NCBI GenBank assembly: GCA_022432975.1
Contig: CM039509.1
Location: 24,707,432 to 24,771,431, forward strand
Source of the DNA: Begonia masoniana
Lineage: Eukaryota; Streptophyta; Magnoliopsida; Cucurbitales; Begoniaceae
Length of the DNA stretch: 64,000 nucleotides
Reading direction: 5' to 3'
Made by a program: the position numbers and the translations under genes. Of the stretch, positions 12,440 to 24,054 are shown one piece after another. The notes beneath the pieces are model-generated. The model searched no databases. It was not told the DNA's origin and saw nothing but the letters and a program-made list of their open reading frames with translations. The stretch's first letter is position 1. The number at the start of each line of letters is the position of its first letter.

Positions 12440-13137
12440 GTGTAGGGCCATCTTGGAAGCGAGACTCGGATGGATACGCATCTTGGGAACGAAACTCAGA
12501 TGTGATTGGGTAGTATCCTCTTGGGAGCGAGACTCGGAGGGTTAGGGCCATCTTGGGAGCGAGACTCGGATGGATACGCATCTTGGGGAGCGAGACTCAG
12601 ATGTGATTGGGTAGTATCCTCTTGGGAGCGAGACTCGGAGGGTTAGGGCCATCTTAGGAGCGAGACTCAGATGGATACGCATCTTGGGGAGCGAGACTCA
12701 GATGTGATTGGGTAGTATCCTCTTGGGAGCGAGACTCGAATGGATATGCATCTTGGGGAGCGAGACTCAGATGTGATTGGGTAGTATCCTCTTGGGAGCG
12801 AGACTCGGAGGGTTAGGGCCATCTTGGGAGTGAGACTCGGATGGATACGCATCTTGCGAGCGAGACTCAAATGTGATTGGGTAGTGTCCTCTTGGGAGCG
12901 AGACTCGGAGGGTTATGGCCATCTTGGGAGCGAGACTCGGATGGATACGTATCTTGGGAGCGAGACTCAGATGTGATTGGGTAGTGTCCTCTTGGGAGCG
13001 AGACTCGGAGGGTTAGGGCCATCTTGGGAGCGAGACTCGGATGGATATGCAGGGCCATCTTTGGAGCGAGACTCGGATGGATATGCATGTGGACTAGGTG
13101 ATGGGTTAGTGCCATCTTGGGGTGCGAGACTCAGATA
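12440..13137 (+). repeat. Minisatellite of the A 5' LTR (CTTGGGAGCGAGACTCGGA)
   Basis: Higher-order units of about 110-115 bp combine GGGCCATCTTGGGAGCGAGA, GGATGGATACGCATCTTGGG and ATGTGATTGGGTAGTATCCT blocks, with point variants and partial units. On the minus strand it encodes a repetitive peptide frame with no family resemblance. It lies between the mini-exon donor and the last acceptor, so it would be intronic. Confidence 0.9.
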
Positions 13138-13142
13138 GAAAT

Positions 13143-13520
13143 TGTAACGACCCAGTTTTCCTGCAAGATATTGTCCGCTCTGGGGATTGGGCCGCAGCCC
13201 AATATCCTCCCCTCATGGCATTGTTTGGCGAGAACTTCCCGGAAGGTCACCCAACCTGGAATTGCTCTCGCCGAAGCACTTTTAACTTCGGAGTTCTTAT
13301 GGGATCCGTTGCCAATCGTGCTCCAAAACGCGTCTTGCTATGTTGGGAGGGTCTCTTTACATATGTTTCATTTCCACATACTTCCCCAAGCGATGTGGTA
13401 TTGTGACGACCCCCTTTTTTACGACCTGTCACCTTCCGGTTCGCCCGCGCGGACGTACCGCCATCCAGGTTCCGATTCGTGCAGCCATCGTACCCATACG
13501 TGCATATTCGTGTCATCACA
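13143..13520 (-). mobile_element. Element E: Cassandra-type TRIM-like insertion
   Basis: 378 bp absent from the A 3' LTR and flanked by exact GAAAT duplications (13138-13142 and 13521-13525), with TGT...ACA ends. Read on the minus strand it contains 5S rRNA-like sequence (see 13220-13340), the hallmark of Cassandra terminal-repeat retrotransposons in miniature. Downstream on the minus strand it ends GGGTCGTTACA. A second TGTGACGACCCCC-type start inside it (13405) suggests it may be one LTR plus a piece of internal or second-LTR sequence. No coding sequence is expected. Confidence 0.8.
13220..13340 (-). ncRNA. 5S rRNA-like sequence inside the TRIM LTR
   Basis: The minus strand shows GGATCCCATAAGAACTCCG, GAAGTTAAAAGTGCTTCGG, CGAGAGCAATTCCAGG and TTGGGTGACCTTCC in that order, which are the conserved middle and 3' landmarks of plant 5S rRNA including the internal promoter region. 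Several positions differ from a functional 5S gene and the 5' third is poorly matched. It is therefore the 5S-derived part of a Cassandra LTR and not a 5S locus. Confidence 0.8.
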
Positions 13521-14348
13521 GAAATACCTCTTGAGAGCTAGATTTAGACGTGTGTTAGGGTTGTGTGGGTTGTGTATTGTGTATGTTTATCTTTGTTATT
13601 CCCTACTTGCTAAGCGTAAGCTTACGTGTGTGTGTGTGTTCTGTGGTGTAGGTAACGACGCGGTTACAAGTGAGCTAGACGAGGAAGCCAGGATTAGGCG
13701 GCAGTCGGTGGCACACGGGGCACGCCGGTGCAGGCAGTTGTCGAGGCGTCTCGACCATGGTCTTCGAGGAATGTGGGCTTTGTCTTTTAGTAGTTATTGT
13801 AAATGTTTATTTGTAGAAATGATGGGAATGCGTAACTTTCTTTTTGGTTGATGTTTTGAGAGTTATTGTATAGCTATTTGTATTTGTTGTATATAGTCAT
13901 GGTTAAGGGTGATGCATCGCCCTATACTGTGAATTTTCTTCACTTAGGGATGTTAGTAGTATAGTTCTCTCTTTACTGTTATTTAGAGATTTCGTATGCA
14001 GGATAGTTGAGTGGATAGTTGAGTAAGAATATTCTAGATTGGTTGGGTTTTATTCGTTTGTAGGTATCTAGCATTTTGGAGGCGCCATTTTCAGGAGATA
14101 CTTTGCCGAAATTTTTGGGAAGGACGCCGTGGTGCTTAAAGGTTAGGAGTAAGGGAATTAGTGAGTCTAGGCAGCTAGGTATAACATAAGAGAGCTTCGG
14201 GAGATTTAGTTTTAAATTCCGCAAATGTCAGTTTTATTTTATGTTTTGGGGGTTTATGAAAATTATTTTAAATTAACGTTGTTTTTATCGGGGTTAGAGT
14301 GAGCCAAGTAGCGCACTGAGCCAGGGTGGGTTCGGGGGCGTTACAAGA

Positions 14349-14360
14349 TGGTATCAGAGC
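14349..14360 (+). other. Primer binding site of A (initiator Met tRNA type)
   Basis: TGGTATCAGAGC lies three bases after the 5' LTR end. It is the plant initiator-Met tRNA complement used by chromoviruses and many copia elements. Confidence 0.9.
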
Positions 14361-16075
14361 ATAAATGGTCGAGTCGTTCAAAAGATTACCCGACAATGCC
14401 GGCCGCCGTGCAACGTGTTTTGCCGTCTGTAAGTATTTCTTTACTTTTAGTTAGTTTATATTTCAGATTAGATTGGTGTAACCCCTGTTTGTTTTATGAT
14501 TGTAGTGGACTAGAAAATCCCGAATGTACCGAGACAACCTTGGTGGATCCCTTAAGTCAATTCATAGACGTATTAATCGATAGTTCGAATAGCTAGGCAT
14601 TTTATTGGAGACAGTAAAACAGAGATTAGAGAATCTTAGGATGAGAGTAAGTTTGATACCCTAGAAATGTGTCGAAACTGCTAATGTCGTAAATAGATTA
14701 GACTAGAGTTGATAAGCTTAAGAGTTGGCGAACTTAAGCATGAGAGGTGAATATGAACTCGAGTATTAGTAGAGGTTGAGAGATGTAAGCTAGAAGAACG
14801 ATGAGATTAAATTCTAAATTTTGGACGGACATACGAGAGAGATTAGCTAACTAAGAGAGAGAGTTAGGATAAGAGAGTTAGCCCTCGTATGAAGTTGAAG
14901 AACTTAAAGGATATTGAGAATTAAATTGTAAAAGTTTGGAAGGATAGGTGAGGAGTGATTAAGTTAAAGTGTAAGAGTATTTAGTTATGAAAGTTAGACT
15001 AAGTTATACGTTTGAACTATGTTAGTGGGTGAAGAGGTGAAGATGGAGGTAAGTGAGGAGATTAGTAAATTCTAATGGCGAATATTGGATAGGAAGGGCA
15101 CGAAGGCCGTAAATATCATTTCGGGTGTCGAGTGTGAAGTCGGGAAATAGTTAGTTTAGACTTAAGAATTGAGTATTTGGTAATGACTGAAATTAGGAGT
15201 TAGACAAATTGAGCATAGTAAATGTAAGTACGAATATTCAGAATATACTTTGAGGAAGAGTTGATAGGTTTAAGAGATGAGAGCTTTGAGTATGAGGGTT
15301 GTGTTGGAATAATTAATGAAATGTCATGCTTGTTCTAGGTATAAATTGTCTTGATTGGCTGATATAAGTAAGTGTAAGAGATAGAAGTGATCAGTTAGGA
15401 GAGAGATGGTAGAGTAGAAAGAAGGTTAAAACTTATGGATTTAGGGTAAGATGTTTATGTACTGAGTTCTAAATGTTACGCTATTGAGATGACTTTGGAG
15501 GTTTGAGATTGTTTGATAGATACATGTCTGAATTAGAAAAGTAAGTGACTAAGGGCTGTGGATTATACGATAGGTATTTCAGCCAAACGATGTTAACTAA
15601 TAGGATTTAAGTTGAGAGTCTTCAAGGGGGTGACGACAGTGGGAATTAAGGATATGTTGTACACCATTTAGAGTATTGTGTGAAGAGTTAGGAACGAGTT
15701 AGTCCTGATCTAAGAATTTATAGAGGTTAGTAAAACTTGAGGTAAGAATTGTACTCATTAGTATCTTAGGATTTCTTGATTGTGGTAGCATAGAGAGTCG
15801 TAGTGGTTTGTGCGTGTTTAATAGACAGAAAGTGAGGAATTAGATGAACTTAGCTAGAGAAAAAGATCAAGTTGAGAATTCAATTAGAAGGGTTTGAGGG
15901 TATGGATTAGATTACAGTTAGTAAATGTGTGAGTATTCGGGTTAGAGCGTATAGAGTTAGGTGAAGTCGGAATTTAAGGCATGTAGTACCCGATAGGTGA
16001 GTAAGGGTATTGGGTAGTTGAGATGAGTACATTGAGAAATAACAAGGCCACAAATTTTGATGACAAAATTTTTGT
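14361..16075 (+). other. Internal region of A, no protein coding seen
   Basis: About 1.7 kb of AG-rich plus strand with frequent stops in all frames. No gag, protease, RT or integrase motif was found. The GAGAGTTAG- and TTAGATGA-like wording could be a heavily mutated pol, but nothing can be aligned by eye. Confidence 0.7.
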
Positions 16076-16088
16076 AAGGAGGGTGGAT
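16076..16088 (+). other. Polypurine tract of A
   Basis: AAGGAGGGTGGAT lies directly before the 3' LTR start, the position of the plus-strand primer. Element C has the closely similar AAGGAGGGGTGGA. Confidence 0.85.
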
Positions 16089-18977
16089 TGTAACACCCGA
16101 CATTTTTTTTTAAGGAAAATTGGAGAGAAAAGAAAAGAACAATCAAATAGGTTGTTTTAATTAATTTAAAAGAAAAGTGAATAAATTTGACGGAACTAAA
16201 TGGTTTCTTAATTTAGGTTCGGGTATTTCCAGTGAAATTAAGCCGTGAGTTATAAATTAAGAACGAGATTTAACGAAATTCGAAATGGTCGAAAACACGG
16301 GAGGGCAAAACGGTAAATAATGATTTATTAATGCTATTATTATTATTATTATTATTAATTAATTAAAAATAAATAATAAAACAACAGAATGGCCAAAGCC
16401 ATTCTGTTGTTCTAGCGAGCGACGAGCGCGAAGAACAAGGGAGAGGGAAGGGAGGAACGGCGATCGCCGATCAAGACCGCCGACAATTCCCGACGATTTC
16501 TAGCCAGACGACGTCGGCGACTCCAAGGCTGCCAGTTCCGGCCGTCGTCGCGCACAGAACCAAACGGTAAGTCTTCCTCTTCCCCTGTTTCGGTTCTATT
16601 CGTGGCCGAGGGTGAGGAGCAAGTATGAGCTCCGATCACCGGCAGATTTTAGGTGTTCTCGGCATGGGTTTGCAGACCCTTGGACCAGCAATGGTTGCCG
16701 AGCTGTGAGGAGATCAATTTGAGCGAAAATTAGTGAACTTCAAATTTGGGCATTTCGGTTTTGTGTGTGTAGTCTTCGGGATTTTGGTTGTTTATGCTAA
16801 TTGAGGGTGTAGGTGGTCGATTGGTGAGGAATTAGGCGAAAATTGATGAAAAACCAGAAAGAGGAAAATTCTCGGCTTAGGGCAGTTTGGGTTTTACCAG
16901 TTTTGACCTAGCTACGGCCGTTTGTTTTCAAATTCCTTTTGGCAGGTTAAAATAGGTTATTAGAGGAGTACGTGGTCGCTGAAATCGTTCGATTCTGATA
17001 ATCGACGCAAAAGTTATGCACGTTTGAAATTTTGGGTCGGTTTTTATCTAACCCAAATTAGTGGCCCGTTTAGTTAGGTTTTAGTTAGATTAGGCTACAA
17101 CTAGTAGTTTGAGAGTAATTGGTGAATGTAGGCTTGATGTTAATGAAGTTTAAATATTTGTCGTAGGTCGAGCCGTAGGTGGTCAGGGAACAGAGCATCC
17201 TCAGTGGGCTAGGACGCCAGGTAAGTAGTGGAATGCTTGTGTTTTGCCTTCGGGCCTACACCATGAAATGGTAGGGAATTGTTTGTTTGCTTTATTTGGT
17301 TGTTGTTTGGTTATTTATTTCATTTGGTGTTTCAGTATTGCTTTGTTTGGTTGGTTATTTCGTTGCTTCGTATTGTATATTGTTTGAGTGGATGCTTTGT
17401 TCTTTATTTTGTTCGGTGATTGCTTTGTGTTCGGTGATTGCTTTGTCTTGTATTGGTTTGTGTGGCGTTGAGTTAGAAATGTAAAAAGGGGTAGTGAGAG
17501 CTTGAAAGGTAAGGGGAATAGTGTAGGGCCATCTTGGGAGCGAGACTCGGATGGATATGCATCTTGGGAGCGAAACTCAGATGTGATTGGGTAGTATCCT
17601 CTTGGGAGCGAGACTCGGAGGGTTAGGGCCATCTTGGGAGCGAGACTCGGATGGATACCCATCTTGGGGAGCGAGACTCAGATGTGATTGGGTAGTATCC
17701 TCTTGGGAGCGAGACTCGGAGGGTTAGGGCCATCTTGGGAGCGAGACTCGGATGGATACGCATCTTGGGGAGCGAGACTCAGATGTGATTGGGTAGATCC
17801 TCTTGGGAGCGAGACTCGGAGGGTTAGGGCCATCTTGGGAGTGAGACTCGGATGGATACGCATCTTGGGGAGCGAGACTCAGATGTGATTGGGTAGTATC
17901 CTCTTGGGAGCGTGACTCGGAGGGTTAGGGCCATCTTGGGAGCGAGACTCGGATGGATACCCATCTTGGGGAGCAAGACTCAGATGTGATTGGGTAGTGT
18001 CCTCTTGGGAGCGAGACTCGGAGGGTTAGGGCCATCTTGAGAGCGAGACTCGGATGGATATGCAGGGCCATCTTGGGAGCGAGACTCGGATGGATATGCA
18101 TGTGGACTAGGTGATGGCTTAGTGCCATCTTGGGGAGCGAGACTCAGATAGAAATACCTCTTGAGAGCTAGATTTAGACGTGTGTTAGGGTTGTATGGGT
18201 TGTGTATTGTGTATGTTTATCTTTGTTATTCCCTACTTGCTAAGCGTAAGCTTACGTGTGTGTGTGTGTGTTCTGTGGTGTAGGTAATGACGCGGTTACA
18301 GGTGAGCTAGACGAGGAAGCCAGGATTAGGCGGCAGTCGGTGGCACACGGGGCACGACGGTGCGGGCAGTTGTCGGGGCATCTCGACCATGGTCTTCGGG
18401 GAATGTGGGCTTTGTCTTTTAGTAGTTATTGTAAATGTTTATTTGTAGAAATGATGGGAATGTGTAACTTTCTTTTTAGTTGATGTTTTGAGAGTTATTG
18501 TAAAGCTATTTGTATTTGTTGTATATAGTCATAGTTAAGGATGATGTGTCACCCTATACTGTAAATTTTCTTCACTTAGGGATGTTAGTAGTATAGTTCT
18601 TTCTTTACTGTTATTTAGAGATTTCGTATACTGGATAGTTGAGTGGATAGATGAGTAAGAATATTCTGGATTGGTTGGGTTTTATTCGTTTGTAGGTATC
18701 TAGCATTTTGGAGGCGCCATTTTCAGGCGTTACTTTGCCGAAATATTTGGGAAGGACGCCATGGTGCTTAAAGGTTAGGAGTAAGGGAATTAGTGAGTCT
18801 AGACAGCTAGGTATAACATAAGAGAGCTTCGGGAGATTTAGTTTTAAATTCTGCAAATGTCAGTTTTATTTTATGTTTTGGGGGTTTATGAAAATTATTT
18901 TAAATTAACGTTGTTTTCATCGGGGTTAGAGTGAGCCAAGTAGCGCACTGAGCCAGGGTGGGTTCAGGGGCGTTACA
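16089..18977 (+). repeat. 3' LTR of element A
   Basis: TGTAACACCC to GGGGCGTTACA, 2889 bp. It keeps the predicted first donor (CGGTAAGTC at about 16567), mini-exon 17167-17220, GTAAGTAG at 17221 and the acceptor GGTGTAG ending at 18283. It lacks E. An ATT/TTA run sits at about 16336-16356. Confidence 0.92.
17520..18140 (+). repeat. Minisatellite of the A 3' LTR
   Basis: The same GGGAGCGAGACTCGG family of units as in the 5' LTR, with fewer units and different variants, so the two arrays have drifted since insertion. Confidence 0.9.
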
Positions 18978-18982
18978 CGCGG

Positions 18983-19965
18983 CCCTCTGCAATTTTTCTC
19001 CCCCCCCCCCCCCCCCCCCCCCCTTCCGATTCCCTTCCTCACTCATGGTTCTCTCCTCTCCAACGGCGATTTGTCCTCCGATCGCTTCATTTTCTTCGTG
19101 ATTTCTACTCCTCTCGCAACCCTAGGTATGAATCTATGGTTATAGAGCGTTATATTTCGTTTTTCACGAAGTTTAACGGTTAGGGTTTCGTTTAGGTTTT
19201 CTTAAAAAACGTGATTTAGGGTTTGTAATAGATAGGTTCGTCGTAGTTATGAATATGATGAACGTATTGACCGTTATTGGACGAAATTAATCGATTTAGG
19301 ACGAATATTAGAGATTGACGAATTTTCGAGTTTTGGGGGAAAACTCGTTAATGATAATTTTGAGGTATCGAGCGTTAGTTGCTCGGTAAAATGTCTTATT
19401 GAGCTAAGTTAGAATTTTAGGAGAATTTACTTAGTTAAGGTTTCGTTAAGTTTGGACATTTAATGGTTGAATCTCGTGTTAATGTTAATTGTTGTGTTTT
19501 GCCTCAGACAAACGACGCTCGTGGACAGAGCTCGAAGTTCAGCGCGCACGAGGTAAGTTCTCGTGACTTACTTGGCCGAGTGGCCTACACCGTATGTCGA
19601 AGTCGCGTCAAGGATCGTTGGAGAGTTGTTTGTTTATATGCTTTGGTCGGGTAGATAGGCTTAGTTCTTTTATAGGTTATGTTTTTTATAGTCTTGATGG
19701 TATGTATGATGTTTGTTTATTTTATGTCTATAACTGTTCATGCATCACGTATTTTAAAATGGCATGAAAACGGATTTCAGCACGTGTTTAAGAAAATGAA
19801 ATGAATGAACGTAATGAATCAATGTAATCTATATCTGGTTACGCGAGGTGGGACTCAGGCACGGCTGTTACGGGTGCGAGCGTGTACGCCCGCCCCCGTT
19901 AGGTGAAGAGGGCAGTCCGACCGCGGGATGTGTCCTCTCCATCTAATAGGCTGAGACCTCGGTGA
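18983..19965 (+). repeat. Middle segment of solo LTR B
   Basis: It resumes B after A. It holds a C-rich run of about 33 bases (about 18991-19023), a donor at 19126, mini-exon 19508-19552 ending GCACGAG, GTAAGTTC, and a GGCCTACACCG box at about 19580. C interrupts it at 19970. No coding sequence was recognised. Confidence 0.85.
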
Positions 19966-19970
19966 CATTC

Positions 19971-22527
19971 TGTAACACCCGAAATAATGACCAGGTGATT
20001 TCCTTAACCGTTTTAACGGTCGTGTTTAGTTAATTTTTTTCGGTTTAGAATATTATGCCGAGCTTAATTAATTACATGTGGATTTAAACTAGGTTGGGTG
20101 GCAAAGTTGTAAAAATGGAGGTTTGAGACCGGTATTTAAAGAAAATGGAAAGGGTTCAAACTTCATTTAAACCACTGTAGCCGACATCTTCTACTCTCGG
20201 CGATTTCTTCTCTCTCGAGCTCTCGCTCTCTGTTATCAGTAATCCTTCTCGTCGACGCCCGGCTTCAGGCCTGCATTCCCTACGAATCGACGCCCAAGGT
20301 ATGAAATGGGCAAGGTAGTTATCTGTTAGTTATTAAGCTCTATTTTCAGCCCAGTATTGGAGTTTCGGATTCTTTAATGGCCGAATAATAATAAGGATAT
20401 TTTAGAATCTGAGAGTGGTAATGTCATTCCGAATCGATTCTGGACATTTAAAATAACCAACCCTGAGTAATCGATAGTCGGGTCTGCCTATTTTGGTTTT
20501 TGGATTCAGACTGCACAGAGTATTAGACTAAGGATTCAGGAATGACTTTAGCTATTAAATCTTAGGTTGACTTGAGATTTAGAACTACTAAGATTTTGTT
20601 TTAACTACTGCAATGTGAATGTTTTAGGTGAGAAAGTCTGAAGAAAAGGAGCTCAAGTGGCTAAGGAAAAACAGGTAAGTGAATGTACAGGTTTCTCGGT
20701 CATTAGGACCCTACATCAAAGGATGCTAGGTAGAAGCTCATACGATAATTTGTAGTTCCCTTATGTTACTGTCTAACATTATGTTGATGATTAGCTCAAT
20801 AGTAAGGTCTCATGTTGGATAGTGCTCTATTATGTAGCTTGATGATTTAAGAATTTCCATGTACACGCATCATGACTATTTTATGCATATGAAAATGTTT
20901 TAAGAGCAAGGTTTTCTCATGAACAAAGTAAGAAGATAAAACTTATGCAACGTGGACTAAGTGAGGGTTGGAGGCGGTTCGGCGTATGTCACAGTCCAAA
21001 AGAGGGACATATGAATACGACCCGCAATAGGGACCAAGATCAAACTCACTGTCGAACTCCCTTTACCGGCACAAATCCTCTCTTAATCCACATAACTTAA
21101 ATGAAGAATATGAACAATGATTATGAATGATGAATATGATCCATGACTATGAATGATGATTACGAGCAAAGATATGAACAACAAAAGACTCATGAACATG
21201 TGTTTTCCTAAATATGCATTCATGCATCCGTGTTAGTGTTGCATTCCTTACTAAGCATTAGGCTTATAGTTAAACCTTGTGATGTAGGTGAAGAGCTAAC
21301 AGGTGAGGATTTCCAATCCAGAGATGATGTTTAAAGCTGGTTGCTGGAGGATGCTCAGTATGACAGTGCAAGGCTGGACAGGCGATTAAGTCCCCTGGTT
21401 ATGCTCATAGTATGTCAGTAATGTTTATGATAAACAGATGTCTAAGCAGAATTGAATTTCTTATAACAATGAAACTCGGATTTGATTGATAGACTTCAGA
21501 GTCTGATAATGATTTTAAAGATTATCGAATGGTCTGTTCTGCTTAAGTCTTCTACCATGTGTATTCTGGATGAGTCTATGATTCTCACTCTTTGAGATTT
21601 ATAGTTACTAAGTTAAGATTTGGGTGAGTTGTGGTATTTTCTTGCTGAATGATGTTGTTTGATGATTATAGTGTTTTGCTGCCGTATGATAGATGCTGGA
21701 TGAGGCGATCACCCGGCTGACGTCATCGGTGGATGTCAAATGATAGAAGTTGAACAAATAGCAACCGGATGATGTAGTATGTTTAGTCGCCGGATGATGG
21801 GAATGTAGTTGTCGTTTAGTCACCGGATGATTAAAACGTGGTTTTGTCATCTAGTGACCGGCAGATCATATGTATTTAGGTTACCGGATGATGAAAACGT
21901 GGTTTTGTCATCTAGTGACCGGTAGATGTAGGGTATTTCACTTACCGGATAATGTGAGAAATTTCTTGTCGACTTGTGCCCGAGGAATGTTTTAATTAGT
22001 CACGCGAGGCGCACATGACCACCGGTCGATGTAGGGTAATTAAGAACATCTAGTGGAGAATGTTCGGGACCGGGCGATGTCTTTAATTAGACACGTGTAA
22101 TGCCCATGTCTGCCGGTGGATGTTTTCTACTGGGCGTCTATAACTGAGTCACGTAGGGTGCACGTGACAATCGGATCATATTACTTCGTCGCCAGATGCA
22201 TGCAAACCCATGCAAACCCCAACTGAATAACGTCGAGTAGTCAGGGGCATTTCTTTCTTGCCCTATTAAGTCACTGATCAAATGACCAATTTTAGCCGCT
22301 CGACTCTGTGTAAGATTTAGCCGACGAGATTTAAGGAAAAATCGAGTTTGAGTGGGCGAGATCCCCTTGATGTTATAACGCCTCTGTTGTCAGTCTAAGA
22401 GTGAGTTAATAAAAAGAAAGAATGTATGTAAATACTAGATTGGAAATGAAGTGGAAATGGTAGAAGTTGAGTCAATGATTAATGAAAGATTATGACTAAG
22501 TGACGGCTCCCTGTCTGGGTCGTTACA
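19971..22527 (+). repeat. 5' LTR of C
   Basis: TGTAACACCC to GGGTCGTTACA, 2557 bp. Leader signals: CAAGGTATG donor-like site (about 20299), mini-exon 20628-20674, GTAAGTG at 20675, TTACTAAGC at about 21249 and GATGTAG ending at 21287. A CCGGATGATG-rich array occupies about 21690-22200. It differs from the 3' LTR by scattered substitutions and a few indels, a few percent by eye. Confidence 0.93.
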
Positions 22528-22531
22528 GTTA

Positions 22532-22543
22532 TGGTATCAAAGC
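22532..22543 (+). other. Primer binding site of C
   Basis: TGGTATCAAAGC, one mismatch from the initiator-Met tRNA complement TGGTATCAGAGC, four bases after the LTR. Confidence 0.85.
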
Positions 22544-22689
22544 AAAACCGGGTTCTAAAACCGAATCTGCAGACTGCCTTCCAGCACTGACTATCACATG
22601 AGCACACTCCAGCAACTGTAAGTGTTTATGATTCTAGTAATGTCGTTAAGTTAAGATGTGTTTATGACTAATTGTTTAGGAATCCCAAG

Positions 22690-23373
22690 ATGGTGAGAGG
22701 TCAACAGAGAGATGATAACGTGGATGGTCACACTATTGCTCAACTAACTGAGTTAGTAATTCGCCAATCCCGCCAAGTTGAGCAGCTCATGACCGCCAGG
22801 GAAGAACAAGGGAATTCGAGTACGAATATTGCCCGAGAACATGGGAATAAGCATTTTCACCGGCTTCGACCCCCGACTTTCAATGGTCAAGTTTCAGATC
22901 CTATTTTTATTGAAGAATGGATTCGAAAGATGGAGGATATGTTCAAGTATGCAAAGGTGGACGAGGGAGATAAGGTCACATGTGCCGTCTATCATTTGGA
23001 ACTGGATGCGAGGCATTGGTGGGACTCGATTCAGGGCACGACTGACGCAGGAGCTATGACCTGGGGAAGGTTCAAGACTGCCTTCTTTGACAAATATGTT
23101 AATCGAACTTTTCGGGCCAGTAAGAAAAAGGAGTTCATGAATCTACGACAGACAGGTTCAGTAACGGATTACATATGCAGATTTGAGACCTTGTCTCGGT
23201 TTGCATCGCGTCTGGTAGAGGATAAGGAGGATAAGATCTATCAGTTTGTTCAAGGACTGAAGCCAAGCTTGTATATGAAAGTGAAAACTGCTGGTATCTA
23301 CAATGTGCCGTACACCAAAGTCACAGCTAAGGCCTTGGAAATGGAGGAGGCCGAAATAACAGTGTATGAATAG
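22690..23373 (+). pseudogene. C gag, capsid region
   Basis: Starts MVRGQQRDDN. It encodes the retrotransposon Gag capsid domain: FHRLRPPTFNG, DPIFIEEWIRKMEDMF, a VTCAVYHLELDARHWWD block, FKTAFFDKYV and the KKKEFMNLRQTGSVTDYICR segment. These are typical of gypsy Gag, which assembles the virus-like particle. The ATG at 22690 is the first in frame. The frame stops at TAG (23371-23373), probably a changed CAG codon, since the protein sense continues past it. Confidence 0.9.
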
Positions 23374-24054
23374 CGTGATCAGTCAAAGAAGACTACCAAG
23401 GATGTTCAACAGCCACCACGACAGAACAAGGGCTGGCAGCCACAGCAGAACAGGGGACCACAGCAGCTGAAAGGGTTGAAGAGGCCTTACAACCAGAATG
23501 AGACCAAGGAAAAGGAAAGAGACCTCTGGTACCCTTATGCCCCACCTGCCAGAAGAACCACCCTGGCGAATGCAAGTTGCGTTCTGGCCGCTGTTTCAGA
23601 TGTGATAAGGTTGGACATATAGTCAGAGACTGCCCCATGCCGCCAGATCCGAACCGTGCAAGGGTAGCACCTAGAGTCTATGCTATGATGGAAGGTGAGG
23701 AAGCCGAGCAGCATACAGTCATAACAGGTACCATTATGATCTGTAGTTTTGCTGCTTACACACTTATAGATACAGGAGCCACACACTCGTTTATATCAAC
23801 CTTGTTTGTATGCAATCACAACTTAGAACTTTCACCAGCCGAAAGGTCATATAATGTTATGTTACCATCAGGGAAGTCCCTACGTTCTGAACAGATTGTT
23901 AAAGGTGATGTTGTGTCCTTAGGAGGTAAGAAACTACACGTAGAGCTGATTGTAATTGACATGAAAGGGTATGAGGTGATATTAGGAATGGATTGGTTAT
24001 TCAGGCATTATGCCACAATAAGTTGTAGATCTGGGATGGTTGATTTTTGACCCC
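23374..24054 (+). pseudogene. C gag C-terminus, zinc knuckle and aspartic protease
   Basis: After the stop, a Q/P-rich linker shifts frame near 23507. The frame then reads CPTCQKNHPGECK and the CCHC knuckle CFRCDKVGHIVRDC, which binds RNA. The aspartic protease follows with LIDTGATHSFI as its active-site motif and a later VILGMDWL strand. The protein sense is cut at 24054 by the CAAAT duplication and D, and resumes at 26383. Confidence 0.9.

Larger units (their letters stand above)
11141..14345 (+). repeat. 5' LTR of element A
   Basis: It runs from TGTAACACCC to GGGGGCGTTACA. It differs from the 3' LTR by the 378-bp insert E, by a deletion of about 140 bp near 11627 that removes the predicted first splice donor, and by the minisatellite copy number. 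It contains an ATT/TTA microsatellite (about 11388-11422), mini-exon 12104-12157 and an acceptor-like site ending at 13651. Confidence 0.9.
11141..18977 (+). mobile_element. Element A: non-autonomous LTR retrotransposon with about 3-kb LTRs
   Basis: Complete element: 5' LTR, primer site, 1.7-kb internal region, polypurine tract, 3' LTR and exact CGCGG target duplications (11136-11140 and 18978-18982). The internal region has no gag or pol homology, so it must have moved with proteins supplied by another element, as in large retrotransposon derivatives. The end sequences and Met-type primer site match the chromovirus C, a plausible helper family. It is nested in B. Confidence 0.92.

Noticed and set aside
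12252..13115. Minus-strand repeated SLAPKMALTLRVS-type peptides
   Set aside because: A translation of the GAGCGAGACTCGG minisatellite in a favourable frame; the same appears in the other A LTR with different length.
13220..13340. A genuine 5S rRNA gene
   Set aside because: Only part matches, with several changes, and it lies within a small element flanked by a target duplication; the Cassandra LTR explanation fits better.
13117..13851. Plus-strand frame of 244 codons
   Set aside because: It crosses the border between insert E and the A LTR, so it cannot be a conserved gene.
18991..19023. Assembly gap or linker at the long C run
   Set aside because: Flanking sequence is continuous B LTR; only the run length is doubtful.
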